Shown here: positions 45,315-54,515 of the stretch, piece after piece
Numbering within the stretch: position 1 is the first letter of the stretch
Layout: every line of letters starts with the position of its first letter
Assembly (NCBI GenBank): GCA_020099315.1
Contig: CP083650.1
Coordinates: forward strand, 2,356,001 to 2,420,000
Length of the DNA stretch: 64,000 bases
Reading direction: 5' to 3'
Source: Citrobacter europaeus
GTDB lineage: Bacteria > Pseudomonadota > Gammaproteobacteria > Enterobacterales > Enterobacteriaceae
Made by a program: the position numbers and the translations under genes
Notes under the pieces: model-generated
What the model was told of the DNA's origin: nothing
Seen by the model: only the letters and a program-made list of their open reading frames with translations
Database searches by the model: none

Positions 45315-45341
45315 TAAAGATATAAACTCCTGTGCCGATAC
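45315..45341 (+). promoter_or_regulatory. Sigma-28 (FliA) promoter of the chemoreceptor gene
   Basis: TAAAGATA, 11-base spacer, GCCGATAC, compared with the consensus TAAAGTTT-N11-GCCGATAA: 6 of 8 and 7 of 8 matches at the right spacing, 36 bases before the ATG. Confidence 0.78.
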
Positions 45342-45376
45342 TGGATAAAAGTTAGCCTTTTGCAGAAGGAGTTTGT

Positions 45377-47323
45377 ATGGCCTGGTATCCTACTCGTATT
45401 TCAACGCGTTTAACCATCGGCGGCATTCTGCTGCTTGCAGTCACGAGCCTTGTGATAGTGGTGATTATGCTCTGGCGTGGTCAGCCGCGCGTCGTTGAAA
45501 TCAACACCGCCCTGATCGAAGAAACAGGGCAAGGTTTAACCCGTCAATTGAGTACCGTATTGTCCAGAATTGAAGGCGAGACCGTCAGCCTGTCACGGCT
45601 GGCTGAGGTGCTGCCAAATGATGAATCTCTGTACCAAAACGTCGTTCCACATCTGATTGGTGAAGGTAAAGACTCGATTATTACCGGCGGCGGCATCTGG
45701 CCAGAACCTGATGCCTTCACCGCTGGTGTAGAGAAAAGAAGCTTTTTCTGGGCGCGTAATGCTGAAGGAAAACTGGCGTATTCCAACGACTACAATGTCG
45801 AAGGATCAAGCGGATACCACAATGAAAGCTGGTATCAGCACGCCAAAGGGCAATCACAAAACAACTGCCTATGGTCTGATGTTTACCAGGATGCCAGTTC
45901 TGGCGTCAACATGGTGACATGCAGCGTGCCTTATCAACTGGCGGGCAAGTTTGCCGGGGTCGCCACCACCGACATTCGCCTGGATAATGTCGCTACTTTC
46001 ATGCAGCAGCAGGGCAACAGCACCGGCGGCTACGCGTTTGTGGTAGACAAGCAGGGACAAATTCTCTATTTCCCGCAGGCCGACCTGGCAAAATATAAAA
46101 CCATTAACGATCTGGCGCAAAGCGCGCAATGGCTTATCCCGGTGGAAAAGGGGCTGAAATCTCTGCGCCCGGCCGATGGGGTGAAGACGATTACGCTTGC
46201 AAACGACAACGTTCTGAATACGGCGTCACGGGTAATGCTGTTCCCGATGGCGGATACCGGTTGGGTTGTCGGTCTGGTGACACCTGAGTCGCGTATCGTC
46301 GGCCTTGCCAAAGTAATGATGCAGGACGTCCTGGAAGTATTAATCCCGATAATGACGTTGTTGCTGGTGGGATCCTGGCTGGTGGTTCGCCGACTGATTT
46401 CACGTCTCGATGATACCCGTCAGGCTCTTGATGACATCGCGCAGGGCGAAGGCGATCTTACCCGTCGTCTGGATGTTCGCGGCAAAGATGAGATCTCTGC
46501 TATTGCCGAGGCGTTTAACCTGTTCGTCGATAAAATCTCAGCCATTCTGATCACCGTCAGAAGCAGTAGCACAGTGGTGGCGAATAACGCCGTTAGCCTG
46601 GCTGACAGTAATATGGAGCTTTCATCTCGCGTAACGCAGCAGGCTGCTGCTCTGGAAGAGAGTTCGGCGGCTATGGAGCAGTTAAATGCGACCGTTCATC
46701 AAAATGCCAGTAACACACAACTGGCGGATGAGCTATCCGACAGTACCGCGCAAACGGCAAACCGTTGCGGCGATGTGATGCAGGGCGTGATCTCTACGAT
46801 GGATAACGTCAGCGCCTCATCCGGCAGAATGGTGGAAATTGTCGCGGTCATCGACAGCATTGCGTTCCAGACCAATATTCTCGCCCTGAATGCCGCGGTT
46901 GAAGCCGCCAGAGCGGGTGATGCTGGCAGAGGGTTTGCCGTCGTGGCCTCAGAAGTGCGCACGCTGGCTCAGCGCAGTGCCACTGCTGCCCAGGAAATTA
47001 AAGCGTTGATTGATGAATCCGTTTCTCATGTAGGTAGCGGAAGTCAGCAAATCCACACTGCCGGCGAACGTCTGGGAGAACTGGTGAGCAATGTGCGTCA
47101 GGTGCGCCAGTTGATGGGGGAAATACGCGTTGCGGGTGAAGAACAACGTAAGGGCGTTTCCGAAGTTACGCTGGCCGTTACCGAAATGGACAGCACCGTT
47201 CAGCAAAACGCCTCATTAATTGATGATGCCGCAGCACGGACGCAGGCGCTGAAAGAGGAGGCGGAACAGTTGGCACTGCTGGTCTCATCCTTCAGATTAC
47301 CTGAGCCTGGCGTTGCCGGATAA
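45377..47323 (+). CDS. Methyl-accepting chemotaxis protein (dCache sensor)
   Basis: 648 residues. Membrane helix 1 at about 11-32 (LTIGGILLLAVTSLVIVVIM), periplasmic double-Cache sensor to about 300 (IITGGGIWPEPDAF and ATTDIRLDN are typical), membrane helix 2 (VLIPIMTLLLVGSWLVV), HAMP, then the signalling coiled coil with the hairpin tip QTNILALNAAVEAARAGDAG. Short heptad length class as in enteric receptors. The C-terminus lacks the NWETF-type pentapeptide that tethers CheR and CheB, so adaptation would depend on other receptors. The ligand is unknown; dCache domains often bind amino acids or organic acids. AGAAGGAG precedes the start. Confidence 0.92.
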   Translation: MAWYPTRISTRLTIGGILLLAVTSLVIVVIMLWRGQPRVVEINTALIEETGQGLTRQLSTVLSRIEGETVSLSRLAEVLPNDESLYQNVVPHLIGEGKDSIITGGGIWPEPDAFTAGVEKRSFFWARNAEGKLAYSNDYNVEGSSGYHNESWYQHAKGQSQNNCLWSDVYQDASSGVNMVTCSVPYQLAGKFAGVATTDIRLDNVATFMQQQGNSTGGYAFVVDKQGQILYFPQADLAKYKTINDLAQSAQWLIPVEKGLKSLRPADGVKTITLANDNVLNTASRVMLFPMADTGWVVGLVTPESRIVGLAKVMMQDVLEVLIPIMTLLLVGSWLVVRRLISRLDDTRQALDDIAQGEGDLTRRLDVRGKDEISAIAEAFNLFVDKISAILITVRSSSTVVANNAVSLADSNMELSSRVTQQAAALEESSAAMEQLNATVHQNASNTQLADELSDSTAQTANRCGDVMQGVISTMDNVSASSGRMVEIVAVIDSIAFQTNILALNAAVEAARAGDAGRGFAVVASEVRTLAQRSATAAQEIKALIDESVSHVGSGSQQIHTAGERLGELVSNVRQVRQLMGEIRVAGEEQRKGVSEVTLAVTEMDSTVQQNASLIDDAAARTQALKEEAEQLALLVSSFRLPEPGVAG

Positions 47324-47331
47324 CCACACCC

Positions 47332-47360
47332 TATCCGGGTACAGGCAATGTGCCCGGATA
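47332..47360. terminator. Hairpin after the chemoreceptor gene
   Basis: TATCCGGG / CCCGGATA perfect arms with a 13-base loop, eight bases after the stop; no T-run, so it may be a REP-like element. Confidence 0.55.
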
Positions 47361-47452
47361 ACTCCAGTATAATGGCCCTTAAGCAAGATTTTCCGGTTTA
47401 ACTCCCTTTTATTGTGCCTTATAAGGCTTTGAATCATTCCCCGCTTAACTCT

Positions 47453-47501
47453 ATAATATTGGGTGTAAAGTCGTTTATATCCCAATAAGAGCCAATATTA
47501 T
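47453..47501. promoter_or_regulatory. hipBA operator region
   Basis: Inverted repeat ATAATATTGG (47453-47462) / CCAATATTAT (47492-47501), with a further inverted half-site CCCAATA at 47481-47487. The right arm overlaps the hipB start codon, suiting autorepression. Confidence 0.65.
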
Positions 47502-47814
47502 GGATTTAACGCTAAATACTGCAGCCGATATCGTCAAACTACTTTGCGACAGATTGCGTAAAGAACGACTCGCCCGGCAAATGACGCAGGCTGATGTTGC
47601 CGCGCGTTCAGGGGTCGGTGTGAATACCGTTTCGAATCTGGAAGCGGGGAAAAATGTAGGATTTGAGAATCTGGTCAAAGTCGCGATGGTGTTAGGCTAT
47701 GGCGATGCGCTGGAGGGGTTATTCAAACCCAGGATTGATAGTCTCGATGATATTTTGCGTTACGAAAAGAGCGCAGCACGTCAGCGGATCAAAAGGAAAA
47801 ATTCTGATGCCTGA
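47500..47814 (+). CDS. hipB: HipB-type antitoxin (XRE helix-turn-helix)
   Basis: 104 residues. XRE domain: LCDRLRKERLARQMTQADVA, then ARSGVGVNTVSNLEAGKNVG. The C-terminal tail is basic (ARQRIKRKNSDA). It is expected to bind HipA and repress the operon. Overlaps hipA by eight bases. Not closely similar to E. coli K-12 HipB (88 residues), so it is a homologous but distinct pair. Confidence 0.87.
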   Translation: MDLTLNTAADIVKLLCDRLRKERLARQMTQADVAARSGVGVNTVSNLEAGKNVGFENLVKVAMVLGYGDALEGLFKPRIDSLDDILRYEKSAARQRIKRKNSDA

Positions 47815-49078
47815 GCAAGTTGATGTCTTCTATGAAGGCTGGGGTGAGAAATGGCTGTGGGGCAAACTGGTGTCTTCCACAGCCCTGACCGGACGTCCGT
47901 TGATCGCCTTTGAATACAGTGAAGAGGCCTTACGTAAGGGGCTGGAACTGTCCCGACTGATGTTACCGCTAAACGGTCCCCGTTTACGCAGGGATTTCCC
48001 GGCTCATCAGTTGGGATTACCAGGGCCGGTCTATGATTCGCTACCTGATGGCTGGGGTATGCTGTTGATGGACCGACTATTTAAACGCCGCGGGCTCAAC
48101 GCAGCACGCATTGGTCCATTGGAGCGCTTAACCTGGGTCGGCAACAACGCGATGGGCGCCATGACATTCCAGCCCGTTCAGTCAGATGTCGAGACGCTGT
48201 CAAAAGAGGATGTTCCTCTCGCACAACTGGCCGCGGAGGTTCAGGAAGTCCTGAGCGGGGAAGGCGGGGAATTCTTGCAAAAACTACTCCAGATGGGCGG
48301 TTCGCCACAGGGAGCAAGGCCTAAGGCGCTACTTTATCGTGACACTGTCACGTCTAAATTCACCACGGCGCCGCTACCCGGGAGCGAAAGCTGGCTGATT
48401 AAATTTCCCGCCAGGCATGAGCATGCTGAGGTATGTGCCATCGAAGCGGTTTATGCTGAATGCTTGCGCCAATGTGGGATCACCACGCCAGACACGGCGT
48501 ATTTTAATCTGCCCGGCGGACAGGCTGCATTTGCCACTCGCCGTTTCGACCGTGACCAGTCGATACGTATTCCTATGCAGAGCCTGGCGGCACTTACCGG
48601 GGCAAATTACCAGATACCCGGCGCTTTAGACTACCGGGATTTTCTGCGCGCTACGCAGATTTGTACCAATGATGTCAGAGAAAAGGCAAAAGCGTTCGAA
48701 CGCGTGGTTTTCAACGTAGCATTTAACAACCGCGACGATCATCCGAAGAATTTTGCCTATTTAATGTCAGCTGATGGAAACTGGACTCTGGCTCCGGCCT
48801 ACGACGTCACCTGGTGTGAAGGGCCTGGTGGATATCACCAAATGGACGTACTGGGAGAGGCGCTGGATATCGAAAGAAAGCACCTTCTGTCGCTAGGCGT
48901 TCAGGAAGCTGAGTTATCTGCTGATCATGTGAACGGCATAATCGAAAAGGTCTGTCACTCTGCCACAGGATTGAGCGCTGTCGCCAGGGATAAATATCCC
49001 GATCAGATAACGCAATCCACGCTGAATACGATACAGAAACAAATTAATGATAATGTCCGCCGGTTAATGTCCCGGTGA
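47807..49078 (+). CDS. hipA: HipA-family serine/threonine kinase toxin
   Basis: 423 residues from ATG 47807 (MPEQVDVFYEGWGEKWLWGK). HipA N-terminal subdomain, then the kinase-like HipA C domain: GSPQGARPKALL resembles the phosphate-binding loop, RFDRDQSIRIPMQSLAALTG, catalytic NRDDHPKNFAYLM (Asp and Asn), and LAPAYDVTW carrying the metal-binding Asp. HipA proteins phosphorylate GltX or other targets and cause dormancy. All core motifs are intact. Start is coupled to the hipB stop. Confidence 0.9.
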   Translation: MPEQVDVFYEGWGEKWLWGKLVSSTALTGRPLIAFEYSEEALRKGLELSRLMLPLNGPRLRRDFPAHQLGLPGPVYDSLPDGWGMLLMDRLFKRRGLNAARIGPLERLTWVGNNAMGAMTFQPVQSDVETLSKEDVPLAQLAAEVQEVLSGEGGEFLQKLLQMGGSPQGARPKALLYRDTVTSKFTTAPLPGSESWLIKFPARHEHAEVCAIEAVYAECLRQCGITTPDTAYFNLPGGQAAFATRRFDRDQSIRIPMQSLAALTGANYQIPGALDYRDFLRATQICTNDVREKAKAFERVVFNVAFNNRDDHPKNFAYLMSADGNWTLAPAYDVTWCEGPGGYHQMDVLGEALDIERKHLLSLGVQEAELSADHVNGIIEKVCHSATGLSAVARDKYPDQITQSTLNTIQKQINDNVRRLMSR

Positions 49079-49132
49079 CGCAGATATAGCCGCTACACTT
49101 ACCGGAGAATTAAAGCTGAGCGGGGCAATGTT

Positions 49133-49651
49133 ATGGCTGAATTTGTCTTGGGTATGCTGGAACACACACCAGTTTGGGTGTATCTGTTGTTTGTCTTTCT
49201 GCTTTACCGGGGGATTAAAGCCAGAACGCCCGCCACCGTCACGCTGGAAAAACTGGCGCTAATCCCCGCTATTTTTCTGTTCTGGGATATCTACGATTTA
49301 ATCACTTATCGCGATCCGACCCTCATTACCTATATCCAGTGGGTAATAGGTATTATCAGTGGCGCGATAATTGGCTACATGTTGATTAACCCCAGCCGTT
49401 TGAGTCGAGGTAGCGCACCGCGGAGTATTCACCGTCCGGCGGACTATTCCGCATTGCCGTTTATGCTGCTGGCATTCAGCGTTAAGTACGTACTTGGCGT
49501 ACTTAACGCCGTTTCCCCCGACGTTTTACGCCAGCCCGCAATGAGTGCCATGGCTATCATTACTGGCGGCATCTTCGCCGGTGTTTTTGTGGGGAAATTT
49601 AGCCGCTACGTGAGCGTCTGGCTCAGGCTTCGCGGTCAGGACAACCATTAG
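49133..49651 (+). CDS. Small inner-membrane protein, DUF6622-like
   Basis: 172 residues with about five hydrophobic segments: EHTPVWVYLLFVFLLYRGIK, LIPAIFLFWDIYDL, WVIGIISGAIIGYMLI, YSALPFMLLAFSVKYVLGVL and MAIITGGIFAGVFVGKFSRY. It resembles the membrane family once grouped near DUF6622; no function known. GCGGGG precedes the ATG. Ends four bases into the convergent digH stop. Confidence 0.7.
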   Translation: MAEFVLGMLEHTPVWVYLLFVFLLYRGIKARTPATVTLEKLALIPAIFLFWDIYDLITYRDPTLITYIQWVIGIISGAIIGYMLINPSRLSRGSAPRSIHRPADYSALPFMLLAFSVKYVLGVLNAVSPDVLRQPAMSAMAIITGGIFAGVFVGKFSRYVSVWLRLRGQDNH

Positions 49652-51015
49652 CGCCCCCAACGATTGCGAATGTAGGTCACGGCTTCCTGCGTTTGCGGCT
49701 GATTAAGGTAATCTTCGCGAAACAGAATTGTGCCATTAATGTGCGGTTCAGACTCGTTCAGATCGAGCTGTTTTTTCAGCTCCGGTACGCCGCCTTTGAC
49801 CGTCCAGTCCGGCTCTTTTCGCGACGGTTCGCCGACTTTATACAGCGCCACCCCAATATACAGGCGGGTGTTGGTTGATTTGACGACATCAGCCCACCAT
49901 TTTGCCAGTACATCGTAGCGCGCCGCGTCGCGGGCAAAAGGCCAGTACAGCTGCGGAGCGATGTAGTCCAGCAGACCTAGTTGCACCCAACGACGGGTGT
50001 CAGCATACGATTCATCATACGCTGCCGCACCGCGCGTGTCGGAACCTGCCGGATCGTGCGAACGGTTGCGCCACACGCCCGCAGGACTGACGCCAAACTC
50101 GACTTCAGGTTTGAGTTTCTTGATGGTCCGCGAAACCTGGGCGATCAGTCGTTGCGTGTTATCGCGCCGCCAGTCCGCTTTGGAAGCGAATCCCTGGCCG
50201 TATCTTCTGAAGGTCTGAGTGTCGTTGAGCGCAGATCCGGGAGATTCGGTATAGAAGTAATCATCAAACTGCACGCCGTCAACCGGGTAATTCTCAACGA
50301 CTTCAGCCACGATGCTGGTTATCCAGTCACGCACTTCGGGAATACCGGGATCTAACACAAAACGCTCACCCGAGGTGCGGATCCAGTCCCGGTGCAGGAC
50401 ATAAACGCTGGAGGGCGTCTGCGTCAGGGTATTGTTTAGTTCGGTGACCGTCGAAGGCCTGGTGTTCACGGACACGCGGTAGGGGTTAAACCAGGCATGG
50501 ACTTTCATGCCGCGTTTATGCGCTTCATCGAGCATAAACTGGAGTGGATCGTAACCCGGATCCTGACCAATCCTACCGGTCAGGGTATCTGACCATGGCA
50601 AGATTTTAGACTGCCACAACGCGGTGGCATCAGGTTTCACCTGGAAAAAAACGGTGTTAATACCAAGCCGCTTCAGGTTGTCCAGCTTGTCCGTCAGCGC
50701 TTTTTGCTGCTGGCTGATGCGAGCGGCAGGCGAACTGATGTTGACAGATGAAATCGGCGGCCAGTCCAGACGCGAAACCGTTGCCAGCCAGATACCACGC
50801 ACCGGCTCCTTGCTTTGCTGTGGTTTACTCACCGGAGGCTGTGGCGTAATTCTGGAGCCGGGCGGTTGCGATGAACAACTGCCCAGTAGCAACATACTGC
50901 CTACCAGCAGCGCGAACCACTTCATGTTGGTTAGCGGCAGCCTGGCGCGGGAACGGGCGAGAACATTCGCCAGTTTTTTCTGATAATTTCCTGAAATAAA
51001 ACCGGATGCTGACAT
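49648..51015 (-). CDS. digH: Glycosyl hydrolase-like lipoprotein DigH (YddW)
   Basis: 455 residues as drawn; ATG 50925 (MKWFALLVGSMLLLGSC) is a plausible shorter start of 425 residues, and neither start has a strong ribosome site. The lipobox LGSC makes it a lipoprotein. GHL10 domain: RGIWLATVSRLDWPPISSVN, VHAWFNPYRV, and DGVQFDDYFYTESPGS with the acidic residues of the TIM-barrel active site. DigH cleaves glycosidic bonds in denuded (peptide-free) glycan strands of septal murein. The E. coli yddW product reads the same throughout the domain. Confidence 0.92.
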   Translation of the reverse strand: MSASGFISGNYQKKLANVLARSRARLPLTNMKWFALLVGSMLLLGSCSSQPPGSRITPQPPVSKPQQSKEPVRGIWLATVSRLDWPPISSVNISSPAARISQQQKALTDKLDNLKRLGINTVFFQVKPDATALWQSKILPWSDTLTGRIGQDPGYDPLQFMLDEAHKRGMKVHAWFNPYRVSVNTRPSTVTELNNTLTQTPSSVYVLHRDWIRTSGERFVLDPGIPEVRDWITSIVAEVVENYPVDGVQFDDYFYTESPGSALNDTQTFRRYGQGFASKADWRRDNTQRLIAQVSRTIKKLKPEVEFGVSPAGVWRNRSHDPAGSDTRGAAAYDESYADTRRWVQLGLLDYIAPQLYWPFARDAARYDVLAKWWADVVKSTNTRLYIGVALYKVGEPSRKEPDWTVKGGVPELKKQLDLNESEPHINGTILFREDYLNQPQTQEAVTYIRNRWGR

Positions 51016-51027
51016 CAGATTTTGCTC

Positions 51028-51315
51028 TTAATTCTTCTTGTTGCGGCTGTTAGCCCATGGGTCGAAGGCCGGTTCGGGGGTGTTGTTTGAGACCTGGTCA
51101 TGCAGCGAATCAAGGTACAGCGCTTCGACTTCTGCCCGCGCCCACGGCGTACGGCGCAAAAACTTCAGACTGGATTTAACGCTCGGTTCATTTTTAAAGC
51201 AGTTGATATTAATGCGTTGCGCCAGTTCAGCCCAACCATAACGATCAACCAGGGCATTGACCTGCATTTCAAGCGTTACGCCATGTAATGGGTCTTTAGA
51301 AATATGAGCATTCAT
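51028..51315 (-). CDS. VF530-family DNA-binding protein
   Basis: 95 residues. DPLHGVTLEMQVNALVDRYG, then WAELAQRININCFKNEPSVK and SSLKFLRRTPWARAEVEALY match the VF530/DUF2132 family, small proteins with a helical fold shown to bind DNA in Vibrio. Function in the cell is unknown. Its stop is 12 bases upstream of the digH start, so they may form one transcript. Confidence 0.82.
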   Translation of the reverse strand: MNAHISKDPLHGVTLEMQVNALVDRYGWAELAQRININCFKNEPSVKSSLKFLRRTPWARAEVEALYLDSLHDQVSNNTPEPAFDPWANSRNKKN

Positions 51316-51437
51316 ATGAAGTCCAGTTCAGTGGTTCCAGATTTTACGGGAAGAAGGTTACAAGAAAGCAAAGCTGCCAGCAATGGCAGAAACCGGCATG
51401 GCGCGACAAGACGAGCACCCAACCGGCAATGGATGGA

Positions 51438-52766
51438 TCAATACTCTTTAAAGGCCAGTTCCAGACGGGCAATCAACGGTTTAAACAGGTAACTCATCAG
51501 GGTTCGTTCACCGGTCTTGATCGTCACGCTGGCGGGCATTCCCGCTTTAATTTTGTAATCGCCCAGCAAACGCGCGCCCTCTGCTGAAACCTGTACTTCA
51601 GCAAGGTAGTAAGGCTGCTGTGTGGCCTCATCAATTAAACGATCCGCCGAGATGGTGAGAACCCGGGCCGGGACCGACGGTAACAGCGCGTGGTTAAGGG
51701 CAGGGAATAGCACATCAACGGTTAAACCGGGGACCAGTTTATCAATGGCGTGCACCGGTATTTTGGCATCGATTTGCATCGGTTGCCCGGCGGCAACGAT
51801 ATCCATTAAATGTTCTCCAGGCTGGATGACGCCGCCAACGGTACTGACTTTAACATCCAGCACGATGCCGTTAATCGGCGAGCGGATCTCGGTGTTATCC
51901 AGTTCATGACGCGTGGATACCAGTTCATCCTCCAACATTGCCACCTCTTTTTGGTTTTCGGTCAGTTCAGACTCAACCTCACGTAAATATTGATGACGCA
52001 CCTGGTAGGCTTTAATTTTTAATTCATTCTGCTGGGATTTCAGTTTGGCAATATTAAGTATATCTTCTGAAACGCTGCTGGATATTTCTGCTGCTTCGCG
52101 CTCAAGCACCAGTAACTGCGCTTTGGGGTAATAGTTTTTTTCACTCAGTGCGCGAATAGCACCCAGTTCCCGGTTAATCAGATTGAACTGGCGGTCGCGA
52201 TAGCCTTTTATTTTATAAAGATTATCCGTTTGTCCCACCAGGCCATCGAGCGTCTCCTGAATCATCGATAGTTCGTCCTGAATGGTCTTGCGGCGCGTAT
52301 CGAAAAGTTTAGCCTGCAGATTTCTCACTTCCGCCAGCCGTTTATTGCCGGAGAACTGCTGCGTCAACGTCGTATTAAAGCCGATTGTTTCCAGACCATC
52401 GCGTTCTGCCAGCAGGCGGTCTTCAATACTTTTAGCAGAAATATACTGGGCATTTAAGGCGCTGAAACGCATTTCGAGCTGCATTTTATCCAGCCGGACG
52501 AGAACCTGGTTTTTCTTCACCAGGTCGCCTTCTTTGATAAAGATATCCGTTACCCGACCGCCACTCAGATGCTGAATGGTTTTACGGTTACTCGATACGG
52601 TTACCGTGCCATCGGCGACCACGCCCGCATCTAACGGCGCTTGTACAGCCCAGAGGATAAAGCTGCCGACACCCAGCATAATGACGATCACGCCCCGAAT
52701 AATCGGCGACCAGATATTGGTATCTACGCCAGCGGAGGCCGCGTTGTGGGGATTCTTTTTCATCAT
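51438..52766 (-). CDS. Type I secretion membrane fusion protein (HlyD family)
   Basis: 442 residues. One N-terminal membrane helix (IIRGVIVIMLGVGSFILWAV), then a lipoyl half (VVADGTVTVSSNRKTIQHLS), a long coiled-coil hairpin (about residues 95-275), the second lipoyl half and the HlyD beta-barrel (TEIRSPINGIVLDVKVSTVG in the order NTEIRSPING). C-terminus YLFKPLIARLELAFKEY is typical of PrtE/LapC-type adaptors. It links the ABC exporter to an outer-membrane TolC-type channel, which is not encoded here. The start abuts the exporter stop (TGATG). Confidence 0.92.
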   Translation of the reverse strand: MMKKNPHNAASAGVDTNIWSPIIRGVIVIMLGVGSFILWAVQAPLDAGVVADGTVTVSSNRKTIQHLSGGRVTDIFIKEGDLVKKNQVLVRLDKMQLEMRFSALNAQYISAKSIEDRLLAERDGLETIGFNTTLTQQFSGNKRLAEVRNLQAKLFDTRRKTIQDELSMIQETLDGLVGQTDNLYKIKGYRDRQFNLINRELGAIRALSEKNYYPKAQLLVLEREAAEISSSVSEDILNIAKLKSQQNELKIKAYQVRHQYLREVESELTENQKEVAMLEDELVSTRHELDNTEIRSPINGIVLDVKVSTVGGVIQPGEHLMDIVAAGQPMQIDAKIPVHAIDKLVPGLTVDVLFPALNHALLPSVPARVLTISADRLIDEATQQPYYLAEVQVSAEGARLLGDYKIKAGMPASVTIKTGERTLMSYLFKPLIARLELAFKEY

Positions 52767-54505
52767 CAGGCCTCACGTTGCTGTTCAGTAGTGGATGGAG
52801 AAGGCGTAGCCACCGGTTTCAGTACGTTGGCCTGACGCAAATGGGCAAAAACCTGATCGCGGGTGCCAAACTCCTGTATAGCGCCATCGTTAAGCAGCAA
52901 AACTTTATTGACCACGCCGAGCAGCGTGGGTCGGTGCGAGATAATGACGGTAGTTTGTCCCTGCGTGCGCAGGGTATTGATGGCTTTAATGAGTGCGAAC
53001 TCCCCCGCGTCGTCAAGATTGGCATTCGGTTCATCAAGCACGATAAACGCAGGGTTGTTGTAAACGGCGCGAGCCAGCCCGATACGCTGTCGCTGCCCGC
53101 CGGAGAGCTGGTACCCACCTGCGCCAAGCGGTGTGTCGTATCCTTGCGGCAAACGCAGAATCATCTCATGTACGCCGGCCAGCAGGGCGGCAGCGACGAT
53201 AAGCTCACTGTCATTTGTGGTGAAACGGGCAATGTTTTGCGCGATGGTGCCGTCAAACAGTTCAACATCCTGCGGCAGATAGCCAATGGACGGACCCAGC
53301 AGTGCTTTATCCCACTGACAAATATCCGCCCCGTCTAATCTGACCTTTCCTGATAACGGCTTCCAGACGCCAACCAAAACCTTGGCCAGCGATGTCTTCC
53401 CTGAGGCAGAGGGACCGATAATCCCCAGCACTTCGCCTTGTTCCAACTGGAATGAGATATTACGCAATAGTGGGGAAGACTGACCGGGAGCCGCAGCAAA
53501 AACACCTTCAACGCTGATGTTGCCGTTCGGACGAGGCAGGGTCAGCACCTCTTTCGGTGCCGGATACTCTTTCAGCAGGTCAGAGAGCTGGTGCCAGGCG
53601 CTACGAAACTGCACAAACTGCTTCCAACTGCCGATCACCTGTTCTACCGGGTTCAGGACGCGGCCAAGAATAATCGACGCGGCAATCATCAGGCCCGGGG
53701 TAATATGGCCGCCGATCACCAGTAAAGCCCCGGCGCCCAGCGCAATCGACTGCAGCAACACCCGCACAAAGCGGCTGAGACTGCTTAACCCGGCCGTTTT
53801 GTCGGCAATCAGCGTTTGTAACGCCAGCACTTTGTTATGCTGTTCCTGCCAGTTGGACTTCAGGGTTGAGAGCATTCCCATCGCCTCAATGGCATCGGAG
53901 TTTTGTAGCTGTTTATTCAGTTTACTGGCATTGTTAATCGTTAAGGCGTGCGCTTGTTGAATAGGGCGCTTGGTAGCGATTTCCGAGACCAGCGTCAGAA
54001 TGAATAATAACGTTATTCCACCGAGGGAGAGATAGCCCAGCAGAGGATGGACCAGAAAGGCGATGAACAGATATATCGGCGTCCAGGGAATATCCAGCAG
54101 GGCGAACAGACTATTCCCGGAAAGAAACTGACGGAGCTGATCCAGTTCGGCTAAAGATTGCGCCGGGTTATTATCACCGGTAACCATCTTTCTTTTAAAT
54201 GCCGCATTAAAGACTAACTGGCTTAGCTTTATATCCAGCCGGTTGCCAAGCCTGACCATGACCTGCGCGCGGGCGGATTCAATCATGGCTATAACGATGT
54301 ACAAGCCGACAATCAATAAGGTTAGCATTAACAGCGTGGTGGTATTTTTACTCACCAGCACGCGGTCGTATACTTGTAGCATATAAATTGCCGGCGCCAG
54401 CATAAGCATATTAATCACACAACTAAAAAACAGCAGCATCAGAAAAGTGGGTTTCGTTCCTTTGAATGCATCATTCAGTTCTGTTGGCGTATGCTGGCGC
54501 GACAT
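52766..54505 (-). CDS. Type I secretion ABC exporter (PrtD-like)
   Basis: 579 residues. Six-helix membrane domain (about 20-310), then the nucleotide-binding domain with Walker A GPSASGKTSLAKVLVGVW, signature YQLSGGQRQRIGLARAV and Walker B PAFIVLDEPNANLDD. There is no N-terminal C39 peptidase or C39-like domain, so the substrate is not processed at a double-glycine leader, matching an RTX substrate with a C-terminal signal. GGAGAAG lies before the ATG; the peroxidase gene ends 10 bases upstream. Confidence 0.94.
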   Translation of the reverse strand: MSRQHTPTELNDAFKGTKPTFLMLLFFSCVINMLMLAPAIYMLQVYDRVLVSKNTTTLLMLTLLIVGLYIVIAMIESARAQVMVRLGNRLDIKLSQLVFNAAFKRKMVTGDNNPAQSLAELDQLRQFLSGNSLFALLDIPWTPIYLFIAFLVHPLLGYLSLGGITLLFILTLVSEIATKRPIQQAHALTINNASKLNKQLQNSDAIEAMGMLSTLKSNWQEQHNKVLALQTLIADKTAGLSSLSRFVRVLLQSIALGAGALLVIGGHITPGLMIAASIILGRVLNPVEQVIGSWKQFVQFRSAWHQLSDLLKEYPAPKEVLTLPRPNGNISVEGVFAAAPGQSSPLLRNISFQLEQGEVLGIIGPSASGKTSLAKVLVGVWKPLSGKVRLDGADICQWDKALLGPSIGYLPQDVELFDGTIAQNIARFTTNDSELIVAAALLAGVHEMILRLPQGYDTPLGAGGYQLSGGQRQRIGLARAVYNNPAFIVLDEPNANLDDAGEFALIKAINTLRTQGQTTVIISHRPTLLGVVNKVLLLNDGAIQEFGTRDQVFAHLRQANVLKPVATPSPSTTEQQREA

Positions 54506-54515
54506 AGTCTTCTCC

